From: Neopestalotiopsis rosae
Lineage: Eukaryota > Ascomycota > Sordariomycetes > Amphisphaeriales > Sporocadaceae
Length of the DNA stretch: 64,000 nucleotides
NCBI GenBank assembly: GCA_023078685.1
Contig: JALGAS010000012.1
Span: forward strand, 930,001-994,000
Direction of reading: 5' to 3'
Shown: piece after piece, positions 21,789 to 36,200 of the stretch
How positions within the stretch are numbered: the stretch's first letter is position 1
Layout: every line of letters starts with the position of its first letter
Translations under genes and position numbers: made by a program
The notes under the pieces: model-generated
Databases searched by the model: none
Seen by the model: only the letters and a program-made list of their open reading frames with translations
What the model was told of the DNA's origin: nothing

Positions 21789-23954
21789 CTTGACGGTATC
21801 GCGTTTTCGTCGTTTGCGCGTGGGGTAAGAAAAGGTCGAGCAGGAGCCTGATGATTCTTCTGTATTTGAATTAAATACGGAATGGCTGTTGGTATGTAAT
21901 GTTGAGCGTGTGAGACAAGTTCACAGCTGAGGCGCCCTGTTCAACTTGAAGCTGAACTGAACTGAACCTTTTGACTGATTCCACCTGTTGAGACTTTCAG
22001 AAGCACCAAGATCTAGTGTTGGTGATCTTCTTCCTCTGTTCTATCCTGGAACGTTGCAGACGGCCCAGCAGTGACACTTCGGAAAGCGCAAAGGGAAGAA
22101 AGAGCAACGTACGACGCCAGAATCCAAGCCGTTCGTTCTCTCAAGGCCTCGGTTGGTGTGCGAACCAGGTCCTTCTTATGAAGACGTCGAAAATTCGGGG
22201 ACCCTCGCACAGTTTGGATCAAAGTATCATTTTCCGCAATCAATCAGTCAATCAGTCCATCCATCCCATCCCAACCCATGGGCGTGGAAAACTAGCATGC
22301 GTCGCCAAGAGCCTCCATCGTTTCCCCAAGCCGCCTGACTGAGCTGCGGTGGTAACTGTTGTGCTGCGCTCGACAGAACATGGGGCCTGGGGGGTAAGCC
22401 GCGTGCTACGGTACGGAGAACCATGCGTGGGCAAGGTATGTACTCCGCAACTGTTTCCCTTGCACTCTTATCTCTCAACTCCATTTGTCACCCCAATTTG
22501 CTCAGTATCACTGGTTAAGCTGTGTATGGCGGCCTGGGCGTCGTTTTCCTTTGAATTATCTGCTCTGCCTACGTACTGTAGTCTACTGCCAAGAGTTCAT
22601 ATCGCCGAGAGCCTTACCTATCTAATCGCGTGACCAATTGCAAGGGAATAACAAAACGGTTTTTTCTTCTCTTGGCGTTGGTCTGATAAAGAGTCAAGAC
22701 AAATCGTGGCAAAGGAATACGGGCTTGACCCAATCGCGCTCGACTCGCGTGCCCATGTAAAATACCAAGCCTCTAAAGTTGATGTGCTATGTAGTGTGCG
22801 TATCACGTACATACTTTGCAGCACTCCATACCCGAATCTCACTTCCACCATTCCTGCTATCCGTGTCCCGATTTCCGTAGGGTGGAGTGTAAGCTTTGAG
22901 ATGTCGGCTTGTACTTTCTTTTTGTGTCCTACGGTCATTTGGCTCTCAACTTCTATCTTCTTGGCATCGAAAAGTAGCCTTGCGTCGATAGAGTTCACAG
23001 AAGCTTTATTATCACGACTTCATGGTGGATTGATCAATCAGACAATCGATCACTCTTGTACAAAGCTACGTGCGTACAGCTGAAAGCGGTCCTCCTGCGG
23101 AATACCCCGCCAGCTGCGGCGCAAGCGTGCTTGCGCGGGCACATCCGAACTGCTTCCAATCCACTGCGAGTGCGCCCGAGTAAGGTGTATGTAATGTATA
23201 TCAAATGTTGGGCAAACGTATGACCAGTCACTCACACAAGGGCTCGAGTCTCGACGCCAGGCCAAAAGTTCCGCAGCTCTTTCCAAGCACATTGCCGTTT
23301 TGTCTTTTGCAGCTTCTCCATCCAGCAAGGGTCCCTCTACTGGGGGAGGCCTAGAAAACGCCACAAAATCGCCCCTTAGAACCGTACTGGCTAGCTGTTC
23401 CGTTCCGCCAAGATGCCAAGGCAGAACCAGTGGAGGTTCATCCGGCTGGCCCCCTGGTTCCGGCTCATCAATATCGATTTGCACAGCCAATAATCGTCGG
23501 TCTGCATATCTCGACAAGCCGCCAAAGGCCGCTTGAAGCCATACCTTGTTCGCTTGCGCAATCCTTCTGGAAATGCCTCCATTGCTAGTCTTGTCCGTCG
23601 AACGTTGAAGGTCGTACTTGTACGGATTCGATCACCGAGAGCAACGAAAATGGAGCACCGTTGAAGGAGTTTTTCTGACCTAATTTCAATAATCTTGGAC
23701 CCTATCCGGCGTCATTGACTATATTTTGTGTGTCGTATGAAAAGTAAATGTCACGCGACCGAGAGCACAAGTCTTACATGGATGGCATGTGCCAAATCAA
23801 CATCTTGAATGACTTTCCATCCCTTTGAACGCCGTCCAGCCACCTCATGCAATAAAAGGACTCGAGCTTTTTAGTGCTGGTCTATCTAGAATGCTACTGC
23901 CAAATTATCATCAAAAGCACTAGGATTTCATAGTACTTCATTTACGTCCAGTAC
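21789..23954. other. Intergenic region between permease and NUP192
   Basis: 2.2 kb holding the permease promoter (right of 21789) and the 3' end of NUP192. Short tandem drift (CAATCAGTCAATCAGTCCATCC) lies near 22237–22270, and a GATA-type site TGATAAA near 22684. An unexplained open stretch of 193 codons on the minus strand (23631–23050) is treated as a finding rather than a gene. Confidence 0.45.
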
Positions 23955-26900
23955 TCAGTGGAAAAGCACAGGTGTGCTGGTGGTCTCGGGAGGCTGATAT
24001 GCCTCGCTCTCAAACTGTGGGGCAAAATATCAGCTCAGGCTGACCCTGTGACAAGGCGGAAAAGACTGCACAGCACACTTACCTCGAGGAATCCAGTGGC
24101 CATAATGATCACCATCAGTGCCTCGGCCAGATCTTGAATCTTGTCGTCGAGCATTGCCTCCATCTTTCCAGTGCCATTACCGATACCTGCTGACCGCTTG
24201 AGCACGTGCATAACCAGCATTCTATGCTCAGTCAGGAACCGTCTACCCTGTCCGACATTGTGAGAGCTGCGGCTGACGATGGCAGCCCCGATTATGCGCG
24301 ATACCTTGACGAGCAGGGCATAGTGCTTTTCGAGTGCCTTGTAGTCTGATGGGTCAACTTGCAGCTCTGGGTCCGCCGCAAATAAGCCCGATGCTTCTAT
24401 GGAGCGGAACAAGTTGGCATGCAACACGTTCTTTGCGCCCTCGCGAGTCTGGCATAGCTGCAACAAGAGCGCAAGCTTGGCGTTTTGGTAATTCAACTGA
24501 TCAGAGTTTCCTAGAAGCACTGTTAGATTTGGACACCGAGAGGCAACTTTGTTCGGGATTCTTACCACTTCCATTCACCTGCATCCAATCGTCCATGAGG
24601 TGGCGTAGTGAGTCGACGAGAACGCCAATAAAGTTGAGCCGATTCAGCATATCCACAACATAATTGTCGCTTTCGTTTCTGCCTAGATTGACAAGTGTAC
24701 CCAACAAGATCAGAGCTGCTGTCTGGCAAGCAGCGTCGCCGCCGGAGGCATCGTCGCATAAGACGTTCATGAGCCTTTCGCCAAACACTTGGATCGTCTT
24801 GGCAGTCTTTTGGCGACCTGACAACAAGCCTGACCCATGGTCAACAAGAGCGGTAATGTATCGGTAGCATATGCTGTAGTAGAGCGTCCGTAACTCAGCG
24901 GTGCCAGACCATTTGGCGACAGCATTGAGAGAAATCTGGAAGAGCTGGAAAAGCTTGTCGCTCACCAGGCTGCCAATGGCTCGGCTCTGCTTGTCGCCGC
25001 CAGACATAAGACTGAAATCTAGGTTGAAAATAAGGACCTTGGCTAATCGAACAAGTTCAAAGGCTGCTGTTGGGTTCTCCAATCCATACATCTCGAGACT
25101 CGGGAGTATCGCTTGTAGAACTTGCAAGATGAATGAGACCCTGTTGGTGCCTTTGAAGTCATTGGTTTCGGTCATAATCATCAACAACTTTGTCCAGGCA
25201 TTCAAGACTTTGTGATTGCGGCCATTGACCTGTTTGAAGCGATTCAGGTAGGCGGCATATAGCTGGATCTGTTCTTCTTCCACTTCAATGGGAGCCAAGT
25301 CTTGCTGCGAGATCATTTGACCAGACATCTGTGTGGCGTTTCTCTTCAGGTGAATGATCTCCTTGACCCTATTCAAATTGTACATGGCATCTCCATCAAT
25401 ATCGGCCTCGAGGCAAACTCGGATATCGAGATCTCTATATGTCTTGAGCTCAGGCGGTTCCGTGACGAATTGTGTCTCTTGCGGGAGGAAATCGTGAAAT
25501 TCAAATATCGAGGCGACGGGAATTGCCTCACCGCCGTCCACGGAAATCTGGCCACTAAGGGCATCGAAAACCCGCCTCTTGAGCGCAGGCAACTGACTTT
25601 GTGATACACTGCAAACCTCGTGGGTTATATATTCCAAAGCCATGGCCCTGATCGAAAGGTAGTCGACGTAGCCGTGCGAAGAAGGAGCAATGAGAAAGTC
25701 AGGTCCTGCCGGCTCCAAACCATCCCACAATGAACTCGGCTGCACAACCAGCCCTTGCAACAAAAGATGGAACAAGAAATCGTTCTCCCTCAATTGGTCA
25801 AGGACAATTTGGGACGACAAGCGAGAGGACCACAACGCCTGGAATATGCGCATAGCCTTGTATTTGAGATCGATGAGCCACGTCCGAACGCATCCTTGCT
25901 CATCCGTGATTGGCAGTTCGACAGGTATTCCGAGTATTGAATGAAATAAGGAAGTTCCTTGAGTGAAGGGACTGCCGGGGGCAATGCCGATTGTAGTTGC
26001 ATCACAGTGGAAGCCCAGTAATAGGTGTGCCACCGTCGGTCGATCAGGATTCGCCCGGATGCAAGAATACAAAAAGTCTAATATGTAGACTTTGGTCTGG
26101 TAGCTTGCTGACTCCGCTTGTCTAAACATGTCTAAAGGCGCTCCCATCTCGGATATAAATGACCCAGCGATAGACTCGGCGAACCCATTGTCCTCCAAAG
26201 CCACAATCGCCTTATTGCGGCGCGATGGCCTGTCAGACCCATGCTGCCACGCGGAAATAATTATAGACGAGGTAGATATCTTTTGCAACAGCTTCAAGCT
26301 TGCAAGAGTGAGATCAGTATGTCCAATGCCGCAATAACTTCCGAGATCAGAAATGATGTTCAAACTTGTCATAAGCCCGTCCTCGATGCTTCCAAATGCA
26401 AAGTTGGAAACTGGCGTAAACATGGATCGGCCACCAGCTCGCGCTTGTGCTTTCACCAAGGGTCGAACCAGATCCAAGTAAGTTGGTTGCAGTTCCAATG
26501 CCTTGGTGATCAGTTCCACCGCCCGGAGAATGCTAAGAATCAGCGGTGAGTCCGGGGCTGCACTGCCAACGTCTGATGCTTCTTGGTGAACAGTGCTGAG
26601 GAGCGTCTTCATAAAGTTGGCATCGTACATCCAATCCATGACTCGCGCAAAAGGATGGAGCGTCACGTAGGTCGCCAAATCTTTTGGTGCGATGGCAGAG
26701 TCGACCGGGATTGCTGTCTCATTTGCGAATATGATCAAGTCCTCGTTGAAAATTGTCAGACACGTGAGTGCGAACTCTAGGCACTGATAACGTAGAATGC
26801 GCTGTTGTGGAACATCCGAGGAATCCTGAGATCTGATGCCAAATACATGGCCTAATGCAAAATCAATGTATGGCTCGATACCAGGACGGACTCTGGTGGC

Positions 26901-29164
26901 AGCGCCCAAGCTTTCTGCAAATGGCAGCGTGTCCCTCAATGCTTCGTATCCTTCCGGTAGAGACGACAAGGCCGAGAGCAACTGTATAAAGGAGCCTGCT
27001 TCCTCGAAACGTGGGCTCATTTCTTCAAATAAAGACTCCATAATCAGAGCCGGCGACTGGGGAATCGAGGTAGCCTTGCTAGTGCTAGGCGGGATAAAGG
27101 CCCCGCTAAGACAAGCATCAAGCTCATTCCAAATAGCCATGCTCTGGTCCAGAGTTTTCCGTGCGAGTAAGGCGCTGACTGCATTGAAGGCACATGCTCT
27201 CAGGCGCCCGGGAACATGACTACTGACCAGGGTGAAGACAAGGTCGAGGAGGTTGGGCTTCTGGTGATCAAGGAGGAAGAGACGTGCCGCCTCACTGTTT
27301 GAAGCGACTTTGGCAATGAGCCGAAGATAACATTCGAGCATCATTGCTGACTCCAATTCCGCCTCAATGGGCTCATGATTGAATCTCCCAGCCTTGAAAC
27401 CTTGAGGTTGCGGTGGGGCATTCTGTTTTTCACGAATCTTTTTCGTGAAGAAGTCCAGTTCTTTGAAGATTTGGGGCCAGGTAAGCGACAAGTTTTTACG
27501 CATCTTTCCGGATGCATGGAAACCGTCATCCAACAAAAATTCATGCGCCGAGGTCGCCGATTCAGCATCCTCGGAGAGGGATTGCAGCATTTCACAGAAT
27601 GCGCTGACAAGTGGTGTAGAGGCCCGTCTAGATGCCCATTGCAGGAATCCCGCCAGATGGCTATCAGGGTCGCCCCAGAATGCATCCGCGGCTTCTGGAC
27701 GGCCTTCGTATGAGAAAGCAATGATCATTAGGAACCTCTCTAGGTCAACATCCTGCTCCTGCGCGTGATTCATTTGACGCTGTTCATCCTCTTCTACTCG
27801 CAACTTTCGAAGAATGTCGGGAAGGTTGGAGATGAAAGCATCGACAAACATCTCAACCTGACTCGCAAGTGCTTTCTGGAAGAAGTCCGAGAACGAATAG
27901 GCGTCGGCAGGCAGAGGTGGGGTTTTGCGTTGAAGCCACTGGCGAATGGCGATACGGGCAGGATCTTGCCAATCTGAAGCTTGGACATCAGCGACAACAG
28001 CCATCAACAGATCGAAAGCGCCATCCTTGAGGGCGTCGGTGAAGATCCTCGCCCTCTGGGCATCCTCTGCGTCTATATCGATGCCCTGGAGCTGAGAGCC
28101 GGCTGCATCATCCACATACCATCCGCTGTATTCGGCCAGCCACCAAGCCTTGACAGCAGCGCGGAAATAAGGAACGGAACGGGAATCATCGTCGGACTGC
28201 TTGCATACAATCTCATTGAGCTTTCGAGCCTGAGTCAGGTCGCCGTTGCCTTCAGTAGAACCAAAAACTGTGATAAAAGATCCCAAAGCTGGGAATAAGT
28301 GAACGGTAAACGAATCATACCGATCAATAGTCTTAAGCAGGGCGAAAAAGTCGACGAAATCTTGGGGGGTGCCAACGCGCTTCTCGACGGCATACGATAA
28401 GATGACAGCCACAAGCTCATGTTGCTGGACCAGGCTGACATTGGAAAACTCGATTGTTTCTCGAAATTCGGCCAAAGTCGCCTGGCCAAGAACGTTTGCC
28501 TTTGCAACCTGATCGGCGATTCGCTGTTGCCAAGCACGAATGTCACGCATAGCTGCCATGCACCGGGGGATGAGTTTACCAGCCTTTGCGGAAGGCACAC
28601 TGCCCAGTATGAGCTCTGCGACATATGCTCCGAGCCAGTCCTCGACCTCTTCTGGAACCTCATCTATCTTGGACAATTCAAGAAGGAGGCGCACGCAGTC
28701 GAGCAGGTACTTTCTCTGTTGGTGGAAGCGGATCAAGGCGCATTCTCGTCTCGGCCGGCCAAGTAAGCGTTCATCATCTTCCGTCTCTAGAATGAGCCGT
28801 GACGCTTCCAATTCGTCAAGATCGATTTCATCGGCGACTTGTAGGGCCAGCTCTTGGAACTCTTTCGTGATCTGGTACTCTTCGCCATTGAGCTGTATTT
28901 TCCCTTTGTGGCACCGTTTTGTTAGTCCACGCGCAGTCAATATTCATTTCTTCGCAACTCACCCGAGATGACAGCATCACGACTGGTCTTGCTTCTTGCG
29001 CGCTTGTCTAGAAATGTTGCGATTCTGTCTCCCAGATGATCAAGGGACGGCCCTACGACCTGAGGCAGATCCAGGCGCTGATCTTTCGGTCGGTCGACGA
29101 CCGACAGCAGGAGACCGTGAAGTGACTGCAGGGCCTCGAGAACGCCAGAACCATCTTCAGCCAT
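23955..29164 (-). CDS. NUP192: Nucleoporin NUP192/NUP205 (inner-ring scaffold of the nuclear pore)
   Basis: Four exons on the minus strand: 29164–28963, 28903–24566, 24510–24083, 24014–23955, giving 1675 residues, close to the usual length of fungal Nup192 (about 1700). Introns are 56–68 bp and phases agree (1, 1, 0). The protein is an all-helical solenoid without catalytic motifs. Family features include the N-terminal head with the KIQLNGEEY strand and FFALLKTIDRYD, the middle stretch FLQWASRRASTPLVSAFCEML, and HPFARVMDWMYDANFMKTLLSTVHQEA. It is part of the inner-ring complex that links Nic96 and Nup53/Nup59 to the pore core. The last exon codes only 19 residues and was placed from GTAAGT/CACAG splice sites. 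The gene is divergent to TEL1. Confidence 0.95.
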
Positions 29165-30214
29165 TTTTATCGATCAATCCTATCGCATCGTCGCGTGCCC
29201 TGGCGGTTTTGGGGTGACGCAATGGTCGAGAGGTGCGCTGCGAACCAGCCGAGCACCGTTTGGATATCAAATGACACCTGGGATAGTGAATGGGCGACCG
29301 GTCCACTGCTCTCGTATGCTATACGGAGTCTTGAGAGCGTCTAGGGAGTCGCGAGATTCGGTAGTGTTGCTGCAAGTCCGTTGAGCAGCGTTCGTCAGTT
29401 GTATCTGTGAAAACCCTCGAAAATGCGCGCCTATGGTATTTTTCTCCCTTTGGGATTCAAGGCGGTCCAAGTTTCGATTGCCACGATTGGCTGCAGGGGA
29501 GCTCTGCTAAGCTTGGGAAGCTGCAAGTAAACGCGGGCGTCAATGAAGGTACTGACTTTTAAGTGGAGAACGAAATGGGCGCGAGCCTTAGGCTGCTTGT
29601 CAACAATATGCCAATTCCAGCAGGCGGTGAAACAATCGTCTCGCCTAAAAGAATTGAGAGCCCGCCCAGGTCAACCCCGATTAGAGCCTCAGCACGCGGT
29701 AACTTGAACATTCAATGTAAGCAAGGCAGGCGCTAAATACTCCAGCACTTTAGACACTACAGCATCACAGCAGAAGGTGCGTACCGACCAAATAGAACAC
29801 AACTTATGACATGAATTTTATTTCATCTCGTTTATCGAGACTTGGGGATTCTTCTCATTACACATTCATGATTTCCCGTCTCAGCTCCTCAACGTAGGCT
29901 CACTTGTACTCATCTGTGTCTGCTTTCCGCACTCCTAGCTTGTCGGATGTCTACAGACAGTCTGGGCGTGCATAGTCGCCAGCGCGTCAATCTTGAAGCT
30001 CAGCGATTACTCCAAGATATACGACTTTAAACACTACCTTTGAAGCGGACTTCTTTTTGGCCAATAAGGCAACATGTCTATTGTGGCCACTGATGTTGAG
30101 ATTGACCAATTTGCATTTTGACAGCACGCAGAATATCTGTGCCATTCTTTCCACTTTTGAAGTAGAGTCGAAGCAGCCGCCACCCGTCTCAGCTCTCGTC
30201 GGACGCTGCCCGAC
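29165..30214. other. Divergent promoter region NUP192/TEL1
   Basis: 1.05 kb between the two start codons, so it must contain both promoters. A near-match to the TAC(A/G)GAGTA motif (TACGGAGTC) lies near 29320. No supported gene. Confidence 0.5.
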
Positions 30215-33200
30215 ATGCCAGCCCCCAAGGCGTCGACGCGCAAACCTCGCGTTGACAACTTGCTAGATGCCATCAGTAATCAAGCAGTCCTCACTCCTTC
30301 GTGTTATCCAAATACTAATGTGTCGACAAAGAGTTAATCGAGGACGCTGGCGCTGGAGATCGGCTGCACGCTTTGGATAGTAAGTTCGGATCTTTTGGCT
30401 ACTAGCAATGTCTGACATTCCAAAGACCTCATCTTCTTATTCGACAAGCGCACCAAAAATTTGGAAGCGTAAGACACAACCCTCCCGTTCGGCTGAAGGA
30501 GACTAACCTGGACCTGCAGAATCAAGGATAAGGAATACCATCGAACTTTAGATGCACTATTCCATTGCGTCAATACAGAAAAGGGCGCCTATTTCAAGGC
30601 CAAAAGAGGAAGATCATCTGCATCTACGTCAGCTGCGAGATTGACAAAGTGTGCCGAGGCCCTGCGGGTTGTGTTGGACCATGGCTCTACCAAACTGAAG
30701 CGCAATACTTTGGCGGCGGTTGTCGATCATATTACTCAAACATTGCCCGATTCTGAGGAAGGCTACTTACAGCCTCTACTGCTCGAATACGTTAGGGCTC
30801 TCCTGGCAATGTTATCCTACCCCTCAGTGGTAGAGTCATTGGCTACTTATAGCGCCGTCACATGGCTGGATTGTATCGATTTCATCCTTGAGGTCATCGA
30901 CTGGCACTTGGAATCGCATGCTGGGACCGCGACCCCGTCCCGAGATTCTCCGGCTCCTGGAACGCCACAAGCATTGTCGCACCCAGGCTCAACACTGAGG
31001 TCGACAGCAACATCTTCGAGTCAGCGTGGTGGGCATGGTGTGCATCAGACCGTCTTGCATGACCTTCTCGAATGCCTCTGCTTGTTGATATCAGCACCCA
31101 ATGCCCCAGTCCTGAAACGCTCGGCGAAGATCACAGCATCCGCCCTGCAGTGCATTCGACTTCGTTTCCTCGGAGTCTCTTCAGTCTTGCAGCTTGGCTT
31201 TTCCATTTTGAATGTGATTGTTCAAGTGACCCAAACAGAGGACACGAGACAAACCAACCAGCTTGCCATCGAGATTCTGCCGCTGATCCGACAATGGTGG
31301 CAAGCAAAAACCACCTCTCAGGAGAATGCACTACTCAACAGCATCCAGGTCGAAGCATTGAGACTGCTTTTCAATATTCATCTCAATGTAGCTCATCTCG
31401 TGCAAGCCGGTGATTCTGGTATCATTATAGAGCTGGAGGAGCTTTGTGATATGTTGTGGAACCAATATTCCCAGAGAGAGGGACGCAGTCAGCTCCAACA
31501 GGACGATTTGACATTCTCGAATGTGCCTAAACATCCCCACGCCTTTCAAGTGGCCATATTTGCACTTCGTCTTTACAACGTCGAGGCCGAGAGAAAATGG
31601 GCAGTCATTCATATCTTGGCCATCTTCGAGGCCATACTTTGGAAGCAATCACGATCTCACCACGGCGTTGTTGAGCGAGAGGATGAACATCCGCGAAAGA
31701 GACGAAGGACAGCTCAAGACTCCAACAGGTTGCATCAGAAGCTGAAGGTGCCCCGAGATAACACGAGAATGGTGGCCCTGCAGCTAATACCTTTTTTCGT
31801 GTCGCATGTTCATCTGTCCGTCAGCGATTTGGAAGAAAACTTGTCAATTTTGGCCGGCCTTGTCAGTCACAAGAACGTAAAGTTATCAACATGGGCAACG
31901 ATCGCTAGTGCTAGGTAGGTATTTACCATATTTGCACCCAATGTTGATTGAAGCAAACTAATTTGCATGTCAACAGTCTCGCGTCGACCGATATCGCTGC
32001 GCACAAGGATCTGTTGCCAATTTGGAAACAGCTGTGGTATATGGCAGCACGGAACTTGAGCATATCGGCCACCTGCCGTGCTTCAAGCGTTTTGCTGTCT
32101 TCAATCGTTTCGAATGATCTCCTCGCATATCATGAGATCTCAGACGACATCAACAGCATCATCACAGCTGCCGATGTCAGTGGCCCATCGGTTGTGGTGG
32201 ATTCCTCGGTCATCCTCATGACGAAATTACTCCAAATCAGGAACTACAGACTTCCAAGTGCTAGCCATGCTACCTGCAATCATGTCATTCGCTGGCTATT
32301 CCTCCGATGGGATCCAGGTGAGAGATCGAAAGTGCTGCTTTCTTGATGACAAACGCTGACTGCCGCAGCCGATCCCGTTTTTGTTTCAATATACTCGATC
32401 CATGTCGCTCCTCTGGACATTGTGAACCTTTTCCGAGCCGCCTCTGGCCTGCCTAGCCTTGTCTTGAAGGGTCACCCACAACTCATTAGTGGCCCACTCG
32501 TCGAGAATTGGAGCATGCTGCAGGACCGGCTCGAGACTGTGCGATACCTTCTCTTGATCAATGACGACGAGCCGCGAGCAGTGACTGTCAAGCCTGTGCG
32601 GGCGTCCCCAAACCAATACTCTCTTCAGAATGCAGAGAGTGCAGATTCTCATGCCGTGCGAAGGCTCATAGCAGAGCTGATGCACCCCAAGACCGACGAG
32701 CTGCAGGCCCTGTGCGAAAGTTGGGCCAAGAAGGGCGAAGGCTCATCTCAAATAACAGTTGAAAAATTCCGGAGTTTTCTCAACTGTCTCATCGTGATAG
32801 CATTCACACTAGTTTACACAACAGAACTCAACACCAGGCACTCTCAGGACTTGGATGTCGTATCTACAGAACTTCTTCGCCATGCGTTCGAGGTTGCTTG
32901 GATGTCGTCAGAGAACCAATCTTTTTCCGAGATCACCTTGAAAACAGTCCGCCCATATCTTCCTTGCTGCTCTACGGAAGCGCTGACCGAAATGCATCAA
33001 GCTCATCCCCAAGTACTATCTTTGTTTTCGGAACTTTCGTCTCTACTTGGCGAGAGGATGTCTCAACACTCGTCCTCTTATGCAGATGACACAATGGATC
33101 TGGATGAGGATTTCGGGACACAGGAGAGCCACTCAAGCACGACCTTTTCACGAACAATAGATATCTGCCGTCGAGACACAGCCTTGCTCGATGAAGGAGC

Positions 33201-36200
33201 ATTCGTTCACGACACAACACAAAGACTGAGATTTTTGCACGCCATACAACTCGATCCGGGCCAGATAGGTTTGGTTCCATCTGTGTTCCTTACAAATCTC
33301 CTCGCCCTGCCTGACGAAGAACTTGTCTCCTGTCGTCTATTAAACAAAGAGTTGTTTAGTGGTGACCTCATTGTTGGCCAAGAGGATGCAATGGACGTGA
33401 CACATCGCTTCGGAGCTCTGGTCGATTCGAAAAACTTCTGCAGCTGCGAGGTCGCTATGCACGCCTTCATTGATACCATCGAAGGCTTCATGCCCATTTG
33501 GATTGATGAAAAGAGTGATTTAAGATTTGAGGCAGAACAGCTGTATGAATTCCTCCTTGAGAAAGCCCTCACTAACAATTTACTCTCGCCAAAAACTCAA
33601 ATCGCCCTCACTCGACTACTTTTCCGTCTTACGGAAATCGACGAAAAGTTTCCTGAGCGATTTAACCTACCAACAACGATCGGCTCGATTTTCAGCATGC
33701 TACAAAATAGCAGCATTTCCATCAAGTTCTTCATTGGAAACAACCTCTTCCGTATATTCAATCGATTCGTGCTGAAAACACATGATCAGTACTGCATTGA
33801 CGTTGTCAACAGCTTGCCACTTGACCCAGAAGTGCCCGAGGGTATATCGTTGCGCTTATATGTGCTCAGCCAGCTTGCAAAAAACTGGCCGACACTTCTT
33901 CGTCGGTGCGTCTACCATATTTTCGAGACACCGGGCAATCTCCTCGAATCTACTAGGCATGCAACATATTGCCTCAACGATGTCGCACTGAGCCTCAAGC
34001 TTGTAAACGCACAAGGTCTCTTCGACCTGTTCGCACCTCAGCTACTATACACGTGGTTGAATACCGATCCCATTGAGAGTATCCCCTTTGGTATATTCGG
34101 TTTCAGATCACTTGAGGATCTACTGCTCAGGGCACAGTCCGAAGCTGCCGCGATATTGATGATGCGCGGTCAAGATGACGATTTTGCTAACCTGGCTAAA
34201 CTTCTTGGAAAAACGCCGGTAGATCTGGCGAAGAAGTGTTTTTCAAAGATTCTGGCATATAGCATGGCGTATGACATCAGTATGCCGAAATCAGACCAGC
34301 ACACCAATGGGGAAAGCCGAATTCGCAAATTGCTTGGTCGTGAGGTCTTTCTCGATTATGTGTATACTGAATTCGCCGATGTCATTGGAGCTTTCTTTGG
34401 TCTGATCGATCAAGAAGACCCTATCGAAAAGTCATGGGCCAAGGACGAGGGCTGTGTATATGCCGCTAAAGCCATGGATGAGATCAAGGGCTTGAGCCAT
34501 TCAGACGTCGAATTGTCGGGAAATCAGCAGCCGTGCTTTCGCGCCAAATACTTGACTCGCGAGATATCAATTTTGTGCAGCCGAACAGAGCACGAGATGA
34601 AGCATCTGTTCTCACCGGCACTTGTAGTGTCGGTGGCTAGGCGGTTGTTCAATACAAGACACTCTGCTCTAGGGTCTCTGCATGCGTGCTCGGTGATACG
34701 CAAGGTTCGAGTGCTGATTTGCTTGGCTGGTCCATGTGCATACGAATCATATACACTTGAGATGCTGCTGCACTCGGTGCAGCCATACTTGACTGATCTT
34801 GAGAGTGCGGATGACGCTCTGGGTATCAGTCAGTATTTGTTGGTGCGTGGGCTTCCGACATTAAGTCGAAACCCTTCATTTGTAGCCGGATATGCCTTGT
34901 CTACGCTTGCTTCACTACGCGTATTCCTGGAGTCGAGCCAGGCAAGTACTACTCAAGAAAGCCAATTCAAAGCGACTATGAGCAAAGCACAGAAGTTTCA
35001 CAAGTGGCTCAGTCAGTATCTCGAAGATTACCAATCACCAGCCCTGCGCGACGAGCAGCAACTCCAGTCATTCAAGTCCATTACGCAGTCCGCTGCTAGT
35101 GTTCGATCTTCAGGCAACGCGGAGCGGGGAACACATGAGAGCACACTGCTCCTAGAAATTCTTCGAGATGAAAGCCGTGAGACCTCGCTCCTCAATGAAT
35201 CATCACGCCAATCAGCTCTTCGAATTTTAGCAAAAGATTTTCGCCTTCCTGCTTTGTCTCGCCAAGACGTCATCAACTCAGACAGTGAAGCCATCAAGTT
35301 TGCGACGCCGGTCTGGAAGACATTACATGCCCAGTCCGGCGATGATGAGTACCGGAGGTATCGTGTTTGGGCTGGCCGCGTGATTGGCAGAAGCTTTGCT
35401 GCTTCGGGCCATGTCGACGAATCCCTCCTTCGAGAGTCCAAGTTGGCAAAATATCTCCAATACGCTCCGAGCAGTACTAGCTCCGAGAAGGGCTTGTTGT
35501 CTTTACTACAATGCTTGACATCCGACCCAGATTGCTTCACTGCTGGCCTAGCAGAATCTGCTTTGCGAAACATAGTTTCTGAGGCGGCCTCCACAGAGGA
35601 CAATGTGCTCTCCGAAGCTTGTGGGACTGTACTTTCTGAACAGCTTCTGTTGACTTCTGACTGGGCCATGTATCGTACACCGCCGTCGGATGATCTGCAT
35701 GTCGACGCGGTACCCGAGAATACTGCGTTCGCCCCTGAAGCCTTGGAAGACCCCTTATGGGCTCGCCAGCTGGCAATCCACTTGACCCAGTCAGTAAAGA
35801 AGGATGTTGTTCTTGGTGCATTACCACAAGTTCTGCTCCACGTCAAAGGTTTCGCCGAAGATGCGTTTCCTTTCATCATTCACTTGGTGCTGTTGTCTGA
35901 ACGAGATAAGCAGCAATCGTCCAAAAAGAACCTATCCGCAGCTATGAGATCGTGGCTCAAAGCAACAGGACCTATTGTCAGAGAACGTCTTGGTCTTCTC
36001 ATTAACGCTGTACTTTATCTGAGAGCGCAGAGGCTTCCCGGAGAGCACTCCATCGCCGACCGCTCTCAGTGGCTTGATGTCGACGTTGCAACTACCGCCG
36101 CCGCCGCTACTCGTTGTGGCATGCACAAGACAGCTCTGCTCCTCGTCGAGTCGTCGTCGAATGAGGGATCCCGCTCATCTCGTCGTTCTTCTGCTATCCG

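Noticed and set aside
35028..35879. 283-codon open frame on the minus strand inside TEL1
   Set aside because: It is fully antisense to a coding exon of TEL1 and its composition (Ser/Arg/Trp-rich) is that of a shadow frame.
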